Below, in pieces: positions 29,258 to 39,718 of a stretch of 64,000 nucleotides of DNA. The notes beneath the pieces are model-generated. The model made no database searches. It had not been told where the DNA came from and worked only from the letters and a program-made list of their open reading frames with translations. This DNA comes from Dendrolimus kikuchii (Eukaryota > Arthropoda > Insecta > Lepidoptera > Lasiocampidae): contig CM034401.1 of assembly GCA_019925095.2 (NCBI GenBank), forward strand, positions 19,562,338 through 19,626,337, read 5' to 3'. The stretch's first letter is position 1; each line of letters starts with the position of its first letter. A program made the translations under genes and the position numbers.

Positions 29258-29757
29258 GGTTATTATTCTGAACTATAGTTTATGTTATTATTCTGAACTA
29301 TAGTTTATGTTATTATTCTGAACTATAGTTTATGTTATTCTGAACTATAGTTTATGTTATTATTCTGAGCTAGTTTATATTATTCTAAACTATAGTTTAT
29401 GTTATTATTCTGAACTATAGTTTATATTATTCTGAACTATAGTTTATGTTATTATTCTGAACTATAGTTTATGTTATTATTCTGAACTATAGTTTGTTAT
29501 TATTCTGAACTATAGTTTATGTTATTATTCTGAACTATAGTTTATATTATTCTGAACTATAGTTTATATTATTCTGAACTATAGTTTGTTATTATTCTGA
29601 ACTATAGTTTATGTTATTATTCTGAACTATAGTTTATGTTATTCTGAACTATAGTTTTTTATTATTCTGAACTATAGTTCATGTTATTATTCTGAACTAT
29701 AGTTTATGTTATTATTCTGAGCTATAGTTTATGTTATTCTGAACTATAGTTTATTTC
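29258..29757 (+). repeat. Minisatellite of about 21 units with palindrome AACTATAGTT
   Basis: Units of 22 or 25 bp (GTTATTCTGAACTATAGTTT + AT, with or without an extra ATT). Nearly every unit keeps the 10-bp palindrome AACTATAGTT; two units carry GCTA variants. The unit-length mixture suggests slippage and unequal exchange. Confidence 0.95.
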
Positions 29758-29944
29758 AGACACATCCGTAAAACCTAACTTGTAGCGTTATCGTAGACTT
29801 TCCTACAAAATATATATTAATTTTATTGTTTCCAAGCGTTTGTTTTACTTGATGTTCACATGTCTATCTAGTTAAATATTTCTTGACAGTAAAGCCCACA
29901 TGAAACAAATGACATAATTGTCATACTTTTTTTACTATTATTAA

Positions 29945-30255
29945 GGGTTTATGACTTGACAGCTAGGTCTTTAAGCCAGATCTTAGATTACAATATAGTT
30001 TCTCCATTTTCTTAAGCCTATGTATAGCTCAGCTGAACTGTAGGTTATCAACTGAAGCCATTCAACGGAGTTCTTGTGACAACTTGGAAAGCCACATTTG
30101 ACTATACAGTTCACATTTCTCACGAAAACACATAATTACTACTCAAAAACTGTCAATATCCTACAAATATTGTTCATTTTAGAGTAATTTTAAACATTTT
30201 TAGAAAATAAAACTGCACAGCACAACATCTCCTTTTAGTTCCCGCCAAAAACTCC
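29945..30255 (-). repeat. Dispersed repeat E, copy 2
   Basis: The reverse complement matches 59195-59520 along its whole length, including GCTGTGCAGTTTTATTTTCT and GAAATGTGAACTGTATAGTC and the CTTAAGCC..GAGCTATACATAGGCTT region. Confidence 0.8.
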
Positions 30256-30659
30256 GTACTTTATGGTTGTGGGTGACGTAATAGTGATGTTCTGTGAGTC
30301 ACTTAACGCACAGACTATTAAACTATCGACACTGTATGTGAATAAATCGAAAGTAATCGTTTTGGAAAATAAAAAGTGTTCTACTTTAAAGAAAAGCAAT
30401 ACCGCAATTATTATAAGTGCGGTTTTAAATGGCGTTTTTAATACACGTAAAATATGTTCATTGAAATGTGGGTATATTTATTACACATATAGTATTTTTA
30501 GTAAAAATATTTAGATATAAAACTTATTCATACATGAACTCGATTTTTATAACAAATCGAGTCGGTAAGGCATTAGGGCATTACTATTTGACCCGTCATC
30601 GAGCTGTCAAAAGTAAAATAAATGCTTGGAAAGAGGTATAATTATACAAAATTGTTGTA

Positions 30660-30835
30660 TTTTTTAAGTTTTCGCGACTAATATACATAATAAAACTAAG
30701 TTTTAACGGTTTAAGCGCGGAATTTTATTTGATGTATATTCCGACGTGGCCGTGAATGTTTATCTCGAAAAGTGGCCGAAACGTCGCATAAAAATAAAAT
30801 CCCGTGCTTAAAACCGTCTTAAAACACAGTTTTAA
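30660..30835. mobile_element. Foldback repeat G, copy 3
   Basis: AAGTTTTCGCGACTAATATA lead, AAACTAAGTTTTAACGGTTT and AAGCGCGG in the left arm, AAGTGGCCGAAACGTCG in the centre, CCGTGCTTAAAACCGTC in the right arm. Confidence 0.75.
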
Positions 30836-31169
30836 TTAGAATTTTTAATTTTACGAATTATTGTAAACGTCATCAGGCTTTGCTCTTTAAAGTTAACAGA
30901 CCATTATCGCACTCTAGGTGTGTAAACAAGAGGATATTTAACATAGCCATATATTTGCCATGGAAAAGTTTTAAAATTTAACCATATAATATATAATATA
31001 AATATATTATAGATACATTGTCCTAATAAAATTATAAGTTCTGATACTAGGATACTACTTGTTCTAGTTTCATAATAAAGCTATAATGATATTAACATGC
31101 AAAACATGAGTGGATGAAGGTGTTATGTCTGTATGAACATAAAATGATAATCAAAATTTTATCATCCAT

Positions 31170-31990
31170 TTTCTCAATGTTTACCACAAGGCTTGGAACC
31201 GGTTTTAGTCAACAATCTCGTTAGAAGTGTAAATCTTAAAGATGGTGTTATGTAAACCTGGATTAACCCGCTTATTCTGTGAGAAGAGGAGGTATCATTC
31301 TATCTCTATCAACATGCGTCTGTATGCCACTGAAAATTTGCTTTAACCCTCTAAGACGGAACCACCACAAATTTGTGGTCAAATACAGATATTGAAACGA
31401 ACGTTGAACTCATGCTTTCTCCCTCTAACTACATAGAATTTGTATTAGAGTAAAAGAGACGATATAATTCTCTTGGTTTTGGCGCGGCAATTTTCATGGC
31501 AGCTGGCCGATTATGGACAAAAATAATATTAAATTTGGGCCCCTTTAAGGGTTAACACATAGCTGCGCTTTGGCGGTGTGCAGCAAAAACCGTTCGAAAT
31601 CGGCTTATTCCACAAAACCTATTTAAGATAATAATAAAATAACAAAAAAACCCTTTAACTGAGCTTAGAGTGAGAACAAGACCGAAAAGTAAAGTTCCTA
31701 TGTACTTAGGGGCCAGTCATAAAATACGTCACACGTTAAGCGGGGGGTAGGGGGGGGGGGGGGTCGACGAAGTGTGGGAGCGGTTCTAAATATCGTGACG
31801 TCACATTTCATATATTGTGTCGTCATAGTATATTTAAGCTTTAAAACACGAAATTTGAAGTATTAACGAAAGACTTCAAAATATTTCCAACTCTATTTGT
31901 TTTTATTTAATAATTTATAAAAAAGATGTTGAACTTTTTAGATGGCCCCTTAGGCTGTAACCGGTTCGATTTGTTTACCGGTTTTCCAGC
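31170..31990 (+). repeat. Dispersed repeat F, copy 2, with nested MITE
   Basis: It is collinear with 19700-20150: GGAACCGGTTTTAGTCAAC, GTGTTATGTAAACCTGG, GTATCATTCTATCTC, GGTGTGCAGCAAAAACCG and a CCAGCCTTGG end. An extra A/T-rich block (31340-31555) and the MITE 31709-31949 interrupt it. Confidence 0.7.
31709..31949. mobile_element. Short Harbinger-like MITE (GGGGCC ends, TTA target)
   Basis: It begins GGGGCCAGTCATAAAATACG and ends TTTTTAGATGGCCCC, flanked by TTA at 31706-31708 and 31950-31952. Copy 1 of repeat F lacks this block at the same point, which supports it being an insertion. It contains a G-run of about 15 at 31745-31760. Confidence 0.75.
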
Positions 31991-31999
31991 CTTGGTTTG

Positions 32000-32940
32000 C
32001 CAATTGTAGCATGTCCCTTCCATTCACTCATGTTTTGGTATGTCGGAAACTTTTTATAATATAGTGATATTTTTATATTACATTTTTTATACTGTTTAGT
32101 TACTGCGAGAATACAGACGATAATATAATCTCACTGTAGGCATAAAATATCAGGTACTCGATTTAATCATTAAGATAGGTCCACCCCACCTTTGAATATC
32201 AAAATAGTTATTTTATCAATTTCTTTCGTTTCATTATATCAATTTATTTAACGAAATAATAGTTGAGAAATTCCAAATATATGTGAGATAGCGTTTTCGT
32301 AATAAATTTTCCGAAAATGAGACGCTTTTGCAAATTGATACGGTTATTTCGTTGGTAAATATAATTTGTTATTAATAACTTCATTAACATAATAATTATT
32401 AACATGATAAGATCGATGTTAAATAGTTTGTATTAATTTTAATATGTTAAAATTTGAATTTTGTTGTTTTACTGCTGCACTCCGATGTCAGAGAATTTAA
32501 TTTGTGAAAATATATTTTCGTACTTTGAAATAAATGCATAGCATTAATGCCAAACTTTGTGGCATTTAGCTGCAGAAAACTGCGCAATAACTTGAGTTTG
32601 TTTTCAAAACTGTATTGATCAGAGAGGTCAATCTTAATTTATTTTAACTTTGTTTATAATTTAAATTTCAGACTTTATAAAAATGGGAAATCTAATCGTA
32701 GGTATTTAAAAGTGACCGAGTCATTGTCGTAATATTAGATAATGGAATATATCGGACTCTAAGCGTGGCAGTTAGTCTCATTAATTATTTAGCATGTTCT
32801 AAGCTTTTAATTTTTTAGTTATTTTCTTATTTATTAATCTGATATAGATAGTACGAGCAAAACTTAAATACGTCCTTGAAGTTCGTACGAGTCTCTGTCT
32901 GTAACACATTAATAAGGTTCGTGAAGTGACACGTATAGAG
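32000..32940. other. Intergenic, nothing recognised
   Basis: AT-rich DNA without ORF, terminal repeats or members of the families found elsewhere in the window. Confidence 0.5.
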
Positions 32941-32959
32941 CTAAGGCCGTGCGTGCACT

Positions 32960-33360
32960 ACTAATATTCCGGTGCGATTTTTCCGGCAATATCTGTAATC
33001 TATGGAACTACATAGTAGCGTGAGCACTACAGTACTAAGTCTGCACTGAATTTAAATTCGGAGTGAGATTTTTTTCCGTAAAGACATGTTTTAAACTATG
33101 GCACACCATTGAAGCCAGAGCACTACGGAATTAATTCCGCACCACATTTAAATCTGAAGTGCGTTTTTTCCGTAACAGTAGTTGTAAATGATAGAATTCC
33201 ATACAGACGTTCTTACCATGATTTAATTCCGCACTGAATTTAAATTTGAACTGCGATTTTTTTTTCTGCAGTATGTTGTATTATAACCAATGGAACTCCA
33301 CAGAAGCGTTCACACCACAGTATGAATTCCGCACCGAATTTAAATTCTGTGTATTGCTAC
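32960..33360 (+). repeat. Tandem repeat of about 96 bp, four units
   Basis: The word (T/C)CGCAC(T/C)..ATTTAAAT recurs at about 33041, 33137, 33229 and 33329, spacings 96, 92 and 100. Each unit also carries a GTGCGATTTTTTCCG-like part and TATGGAAC(T)..ACA. Units are roughly 70-80% alike by eye. Confidence 0.75.
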
Positions 33361-33524
33361 AGATGTGTCCTAGGCCCAAGAGGATTGAGTTCTCGCTCTG
33401 GCGCTATCATAACTCTTTTGGCATCTCTTTCATGCTGACACACTATCAGGTGTAATAGTATAATGAACGTTAACACTTTACAAAGCGCGTTTAAGTTTTG
33501 CACGTACTGTATTTATTGATTACT

Positions 33525-34110
33525 AGTTTTCCCCGCGGCTATACCGCATGAAAAACCCTAGGTAGTGGCTCTATATTACGTATATATAAATTGAATTAGG
33601 TGTTTTACCAAAAACTTTACTGTTTCTTGTTACTAAATTCACTACGATAACAAAGAAACGAAGTCCCGACTGCGCAGCGAAACATAGAGGCGAGTCGCAG
33701 CCAACCTGATTTGCAGTAATACTATGAATGAGATGTTGTTTATGACAACGTAGGTATTTGTTAGTGAATTAAAAAAATGCGTTTGCAGCGCCATCTATTT
33801 TAGTAATCCGTTTATTCCATGTAAACGATATTTATCGAGATAAAAAGTATCCTAAGTGTTGACTCGGGTTATAAGCTAGAACTATGTCGATGTTTTATTC
33901 ATATACGTTTAGTAGTTTTCAAAAAAGATGCGAACGCAGCGCCATCTTTTTCGTTATTTTCGTCTATCCCACGGAAACGACGTCATTTATCGGGATAAAA
34001 AATATCTTAAGTTACGACCCGGGATATAAGCTAGCTCTGTATCGGGTTTCATTTAAATCCGTTCAGTAGTTTTCACGTAATACTCTTAACAGACAGACAG
34101 GCACATATTC
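33525..34110 (+). repeat. Interspersed repeat with internal duplication
   Basis: It starts ACTAGTTTTCCCCGCGGCTA and ends GTAGTTTTCACGTAATAC..CAGACAGACAGGC. A block with GCAGCGCCATCT and TATCG(A/G)GATAAAAA occurs twice (about 33788 and 33935), giving two head-to-tail modules. Confidence 0.6.
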
Positions 34111-34280
34111 TAAAAATTGCGTTTTCGGAGTCTCCTGGTCCGAATTATCGCCCTTGATTTTTTCACATTTTTATACGCAACATACAAACTCGAACCATTT
34201 ACAGATTTTTTATAGTATACATACATTATTATAGGTGTTGCATTTTAATTTTTTATGTTTATGTGTAATAAATAATCCTG

Positions 34281-34330
34281 AGTCCACCAATGGGATTATG
34301 TAGGGCACTACATAATCCCATTGGTGGACT
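34281..34330. repeat. Perfect 23-bp-arm hairpin
   Basis: 34281-34303 pairs perfectly with 34308-34330 (AGTCCACCAATGGGATTATG + TAG), loop GGCA. An AATAAA lies just upstream. At 50 nt it is shorter than a normal animal pre-miRNA, and no relative was seen in the window. Confidence 0.9.
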
Positions 34331-34339
34331 TTTATGGTA

Positions 34340-35425
34340 ATTAAATCTACTTTTTTTAGACTCATTACCCGTATTTCAATTTAAGTTTTTATTCTATAAC
34401 TGTCATATATCTGTGACCAACATTTATGGCCGTTCTTCGCAATGAACTGTAGTGTAATACGACACTTCTGTATTCGAAAGCATGTTTTGCATAGAGTTCT
34501 AAATCTAATTTGGAGAGGACATACATTTTGGTACAGATAATACTCGCATAGACCTGACAAAACGCACTTACGGTCTGGTCACGTCACGCACAGCATGGTC
34601 TCTATTACAAAAGGCGATAACTAAACCCGACATGAAGCGATTTTCATGAAATTTGGATTTTTTTTTAATAATACTTTGCACACACTGACTGGTAGAAAAT
34701 TTATTCAACTTATAAATAACAACACAAAGAAATTTCATGGTAATATTTCACAGATTACTGTCATCTATTTGCTGTCTTACTGAGAGTTAAAAGCACCTAT
34801 TTAAAATATTAAATAAAAGTCAAACAATGTCAATTGTTGGTAAGTATATATTGTATGAATAATTATTTTCAATAAAGTTTTCTAATGTCCATATTGCGAT
34901 TTTCTTTTGGAAATATCAACCCTACTGCTGGTACTTTACAGCTGGTTTATCCAGATCAAAATTATACCACATATGCATCATGTTGATGTTTGGTATTATT
35001 CCATTTGAGCCAAATAGGTTTGAATCACTGAGATTTAGAAGAGATGTTGATACAACTGGTGCAATAGCCTTGTTAGACAGAATCTTATAATATAAAATCA
35101 TCATCGGTATGGAAATAAATACAACTTGATGTTTATTTAAATACTTTACTGTATCTTAATTATACAGTGCAATAATATTGAGAATACAATATTAAGTAAT
35201 ACTATAAAATGAGATCAATTTCTTAATCTTTGTACTACTTTATCAAGACATAATTGATTAAATATCTCTTGTCTTTCATTTTTAAAGTAATAATAAAAGT
35301 TAACACAATAAATACTTTTCGTCGTGATAAATTATAATAATGATGCATACCTTTCATATGCATAGAATAGTTAATACTATTATGGGCAAGCTTTTATTAT
35401 TAAAATAAATTTTGTTCATCACATT
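34340..35425. other. Intergenic, nothing recognised
   Basis: AT-rich sequence; only short unsupported ORFs. No terminal repeats or shared families were identified. Confidence 0.45.
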
Positions 35426-35429
35426 TGCT

Positions 35430-35600
35430 CAAAGAATGCATTTCCGAAGCCTGTATACATTGTTCGAAAATTAAAAATTACGCATCATACAAAAAAGTGC
35501 GGTAAAATAGGTACTCTCACATAAGTGCCTATTTTTTATATTCATCTTACCCATTGGTAAAACTTACCACACTAGTATCATAAATACCTATTATTGGTAT
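35430..35600 (+). repeat. Dispersed repeat H, copy 2
   Basis: CCGAAGCCTGTATACATTGT, TCGAAAATTAAAAATTACGC, GTAAAATAGGTACTC and CTTACCACACTAGTATCAT, parallel to 11555-12130. Confidence 0.6.
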
Positions 35601-35603
35601 CAA

Positions 35604-35855
35604 TTGGTCTGTGATTGTGTGTTCTACATGATTGCAATTAATATTAAACATTTTTTGTGTTTGCAGGAACAAAGCTGGCATACAGACCACTTAATATGGT
35701 CATGGACATCTGACACACCAAAAGAGTTAATGTATTGTGTACCTCTTTGGGATTTTAGGAAACTGTTTACACTTATTTTGAAAAGCTCTATATTATACAT
35801 CTCTGGAAAAATCATGGGGAAATACATTCCACAAGTTTTATTCATAAAACGTTAG
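35604..35855 (+). other. Unrecognised 83-codon ORF
   Basis: An open frame with a W/H-rich middle (SWHTDHLIWSWTSDTPKEL) after a TTTGTGTTTGCAG that could act as a splice acceptor. It follows repeat H directly and resembles no family I know. It could be chance, or an exon of something outside the repeat. Confidence 0.2.
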
Positions 35856-36054
35856 ATAGTAAACTATAACAATAGTTTTCTAAATAATCAGAACTGTTCA
35901 TGTGGTCTTGTTTTGATTTCAAACCCAGATTTATGTTCTGTTGTAAACTGTAACCTTGTTTATAAAAATATAAGTCCAAAACGGTACCAAATTTCATAAT
36001 AATCCATTAATTCTCTAGGACAAGAAGAATGGAGCACAAAGCAATTTATATATA

Positions 36055-36522
36055 TAATATTGTAAAATTCTAAACATGCTGTGTCTGTCCATTGAAGCTA
36101 TTAAATAAAAGAACTGGAATAGACTATATAAATGATGGATGCAATTTCTTGTCTATTTCTTTGTTCATGATTCATGTAAAACCCACTGGGCCGATTTTGC
36201 TGATTGACAGCTAATTCTTAGACTTAAACTCAGCTCTACTGTTTATCCGTGGAATTCTGCAGGAATTTTTCTGGGAATGATTTAAATTAACCAGATTTAA
36301 TAAAATCGTATCCCAATGTGTTTTTTACTCATCAATAACAAATTTAATGTAATATTATTTTGTGATATTTATCCTGGAAATCCAGCGGGAATTTTCCCAG
36401 AAGCGGTTTGAAGTTGTTCGGATGCATACAAAATTAGCTTATTCCGACACAGTTTCCATTTTTTTAAATGCTGCAATACATTTCAAGTAAAGCATGAATG
36501 ACGTCGTGAAAATATCCTAATA
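36055..36522 (+). mobile_element. Dispersed repeat D, copy 4
   Basis: From AAAATTCTAAACATGCTGTG to GACGTCGTGAAAATATCCTA; full length, more diverged than 16935-17423. Confidence 0.75.
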
Positions 36523-36602
36523 TATATATATATTAGTGTGGAAATATAGTATGTATGAGGTATATATATATATGTATGTATATATATATGTATATATATA
36601 TG

Positions 36603-36637
<35 letters not shown>

Positions 36638-36704
36638 GTATATATATGTATATATATGTATATATATATATATATTAGTGTGGAAATATAGTATGTATGA
36701 GGCA
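36519..36704. repeat. TATATATG microsatellite with duplicated flank
   Basis: A (TATATATG)n-type array with the same 29-bp sequence (TTAGTGTGGAAATATAGTAT + GTATGAGG) at 36532-36560 and 36675-36703. The duplicated flank implies a duplication that enclosed the repeat. Confidence 0.9.
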
Positions 36705-36735
36705 ATGTTTTAACATATGATTTGTAATATTGATA

Positions 36736-37704
36736 CTACAAACTCAACACATTCATGTTCATTTGTGAATGTGAAGATTTTAAATGTACATTTAAACCAT
36801 ACCTTGTTTGATATGACTTTGTACAGACATGACAATGAAAATTTTTAACGCCAGTATGAGTTAATGAATGTCTCTGCAGTTCTGATTTACTGAAAAACCT
36901 TTTCCCACAATTGTCACACCTGTATTTCTTCTCTTTTAAATGATTTTTACGTATGTGTGAACTTTTGGAGCTTGACGAAATGAATGTTGCATTGCACACT
37001 TCACATTTGTGGTTTCTAGTTCTTTTATGATTCCACAGTACATGAGAGTGTAAACCACCAGGCACTTTGAACTTCTTTGGACAAAATTTGCAACTATAAG
37101 GTCTATCATTCCCATGGGTTAGCATGTGTATTCTTATATAACCTGGGGGATAAGATTTACCACACTGATCACATTGACGTAAAACTCTTTCAGGTTTTAT
37201 ACTCTCCTTGTTTCTATTTGGTTGACAGGAATGCAGGTTTAGTTCCTCCTCAGTATAGAAACCATCCCAACAGTTTTCACATAAATATGGTTTCAAATGC
37301 AACTTCCTATGTAAGACAAGAGATCGGAAATCATTAAATTTCCTATAACAATAATCACAATCTCTACCTATTTCTAACTTCACAGGATGGTTATTCATAC
37401 AATGTTCTTTAAGAGAATTTATGGATGTGAAGTTAGCTTTACATTCTGTACAGAAAATTGTTTTTAAATCTTCCTCTACATATGTTTCAACTTTTGGTAT
37501 TTTCTGTCGTTTTTTGTATTTGATTAGTTTTTCATCATCTGAATTGTATGAGCAATCATATTCATCATTATTTTCTATTAAGTTGGCATTATTTTGGAGT
37601 GTCTTTGAGGTGGAATCAATGAGTACTTTGAATGAGTAAGTTATTGTTAGCTGGTGTACACAGTTGATGCAAAGGTATTCTGGAAATGTTGGATCTGGGT
37701 TTAT
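36736..37704 (-). CDS. ZAD-ZNF exon 2: ZAD second half and finger array
   Basis: It starts INPDPTFPEYLCINC after the acceptor and ends MNVLSL. The open frame continues upstream to 37812 only because the intron has no stop there. That stretch (MLKPYFNRAIVGYL..) is intronic. Confidence 0.93.
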   Translation of the reverse strand: MNPDPTFPEYLCINCVHQLTITYSFKVLIDSTSKTLQNNANLIENNDEYDCSYNSDDEKLIKYKKRQKIPKVETYVEEDLKTIFCTECKANFTSINSLKEHCMNNHPVKLEIGRDCDYCYRKFNDFRSLVLHRKLHLKPYLCENCWDGFYTEEELNLHSCQPNRNKESIKPERVLRQCDQCGKSYPPGYIRIHMLTHGNDRPYSCKFCPKKFKVPGGLHSHVLWNHKRTRNHKCEVCNATFISSSSKSSHIRKNHLKEKKYRCDNCGKRFFSKSELQRHSLTHTGVKNFHCHVCTKSYQTRYGLNVHLKSSHSQMNMNVLSL

Positions 37705-38567
37705 CTGGAACACAAGTGTTATTAATTTGCAGTTTAATAAAATATTAACCCTTTTCAACAATATCCCTATTAAATAGCCTACAATAGCCCTATTAAAATA
37801 GGGCTTGAGCATAATACCCTTCTCATTTAGAAGTCCAGAGAATTTTTAAGTATGGTGTGAAATTAAGTTAATTACACAGGACACAAGTACATATCTTTTT
37901 CTATATCAGTATGAAAATACTTTTGACTGTATCTATGTAGTGTTCTGAGCCCTGTTTTTCCTGGACTCATAGTAAGTTGGATTTTTGTCAAGATCAATTT
38001 TACAAGCAGATATTATTAGCAATAGTAAAGTTTTTTTTTTGTTCGTTTATTGCGACAATGGTTAAAAATTGGGTGTGACACTCGCTGACCGCTGTCATAG
38101 CACAATTGCATGGCTTGTGGGCTTTAGTCGAAAGTCACTATCATTGGCTAGAACAATGACTTACGTCAGGTTAAACTGTAAACCAATGCCAGAATACTGC
38201 TCACCATTTTTGCAATTTAATGAAACAAACCTATATTTCAAGAACTACATGGCTCCTAAATATGGGAGTTGCAGAAGGGAGAAGTATTCCTCCCCCCACT
38301 ATTTAAAATTCAGTGACAACTAAGCTAAAGTTTAAACCTTTATTATTATATAAAATAGAAATTAAACAGTGATAAGAGAAAATTTATCACTTAAAAATCT
38401 ATTACAGATGAGTTACATTGGGTTACATTTTTTACCTTATATTCATAGAAATGTTGCAAAATTTCCAGAAGCCGAACATCATTTCCAGCTATAGAAATAG
38501 AAGAATTCAAATGTCTCATCTCTTTTTCCCTTGCAAGACAAGTTCTGCAACACTCCTTGTATTTCAT
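36736..38567 (-). CDS. ZAD and C2H2 zinc-finger protein
   Basis: Probable nuclear DNA-binding regulator of the insect ZAD-ZNF family. Exon 1 is 38567-38436 (44 codons, MKYKECCRTCLAREKEMRHL..YEYK) and exon 2 is 37704-36736 (322 codons plus stop). The junction is phase 0 with a GTAAAA donor and a TTCCAG acceptor, giving 366 residues. Exon 1 supplies the first ZAD cysteine pair (CRTC) and exon 2 the second (FPEYLCINCVHQL), which confirms the join. An acidic/lysine linker follows, then about eight C2H2 fingers. Seven keep C..C..H..H, for example QCDQCGKSYPPGYIRIHMLT + H and YRCDNCGKRFFSKSELQRHS. The one starting YLCENCWDGF is degenerate. ZADs dimerise and the fingers read DNA; the target is unknown. 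No orthologue symbol can be assigned. Confidence 0.93.
38436..38567 (-). CDS. ZAD-ZNF exon 1: ATG and ZAD first half
   Basis: The ATG at 38567 begins MKYKECCRTCLARE. The donor GTAAAA follows an AAG codon. The 731-bp intron (37705-38435) contains only unsupported ORFs. Confidence 0.9.
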
Positions 38568-38569
38568 TT

Positions 38570-39690
38570 TAATTTTTTACTTTGAACAAGCTATTTAATA
38601 AATATTTGCATATGTATACCATAAGCGGATTACAACTTTTATTCCGTAATCATTTTGATTTTTAATATACAATAAACTACCTTGTGCAAATAACACAAAA
38701 TTACAAATCATAAACCGACTGACAAACACAAAATGACAACAAAGGTTATGTTCCACAAGAGACACAACGACTGGGACTTTTCTTGTTCCACCTGCTTGCC
38801 GACGTTACAATCGTTAACTCAAGTGCAACTGTTATTCACCCACTTCTTGGCATGGGTCGTTGTGAGCGCTGTGTGATCGAAAATAATTACGTCATTTCCC
38901 CACTATAATGACCGTGGTCGCCATGTGGAGCGGCAAACGGAGCATTTTGGGCGTTGTGAGATACTGGAGGAACGTGCCCAAAGAACAGCAAATAACAAAA
39001 CACCCTAATGACATTACTGAATGTTGACTAGAAGGCTAAAGATGTCCGGTCACTATCCTGCATAGCAGCGTCCGTTAAAACCCAGAAAATGCTCTTTGAA
39101 GTCCTGTAAGTTCCGCCCGTCGCACGACGAGTGGGCTATATATTTTCAGGAGATGAATTTAATGATGATTTGGGCTTAAGCATATATTTACTATTTATTT
39201 AAAGCCATTATTTTTGTTATTGGGGTCCGGAAAAAGTTTTTGACATAATTACGACAAAATTAAAATTCACGATAAAGAAACAAAGTTGTGTCACTTTGAT
39301 AACAACAAAAGTGTAATTTGAAATTAGTAATATACTTATGACTTATTTATAACCGCTAAAACTGTTTCTTAACTAAACAAGTTAAGAATTAATTAAAATT
39401 CACAATAATTAAACAGTTGCATCACTTTCTTTTATTCTATGGAGATGTCATTATAATAAAGACCAATGAATCTATGTCTATAATATCAATTTTTGAATAC
39501 ATTGCCATGAAAAACATTAATTTTTAAATACGTATATAAAGTTAAATAAATTTTACAGATTCCATGTTTTCTTTAAATAGATCCCCTACTATTTTTTTTT
39601 GTATCAGAACAGATCTGAGATGCTAATTTTAGCAAAACCATGTTATGGTTGTGAGGGGCGATCGAATGTGACGACCAGTGTCCAGAATAA
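38570..39690. other. Upstream region of the ZAD-ZNF gene
   Basis: 38740-39170 is less AT-rich and may hold the promoter or another decayed element; no terminal repeats were found. 39170-39690 is AT-rich with nothing recognised. The GAATTAGGTTAGGTTAG at its end is two and a bit TTAGG-type words beside the R1-clade target. Confidence 0.4.
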
Positions 39691-39718
39691 TGAATTAGGT
39701 TAGGTTAGCTTCAGACCA

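Noticed and set aside
29258..29757. CRISPR array
   Set aside because: There are no unique spacers; units are contiguous variants of one 22-25 bp sequence in eukaryotic DNA.
34281..34330. A microRNA precursor or a rho-independent terminator
   Set aside because: It is too short and too perfect for a typical animal pre-miRNA, and bacterial-type terminators are not expected in this genome.
36517..36705. 62-codon minus-strand ORF of I/Y/T repeats
   Set aside because: It is a translation of the TATATATG microsatellite.
37706..37812. ATG at 37812 as the start of the zinc-finger protein
   Set aside because: It gives a hydrophobic, non-ZAD N-terminus. The ZAD first half with its own ATG lies at 38567-38436 and splices in phase to 37704.
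39693..39707. TTAGG repeats as telomeric DNA
   Set aside because: Only about two and a half units are present; TTAGGTTAGG-like words also occur at 5775 and 9540 inside foldback elements. The true target duplication of the insertion is AGCTTCAGACCA.
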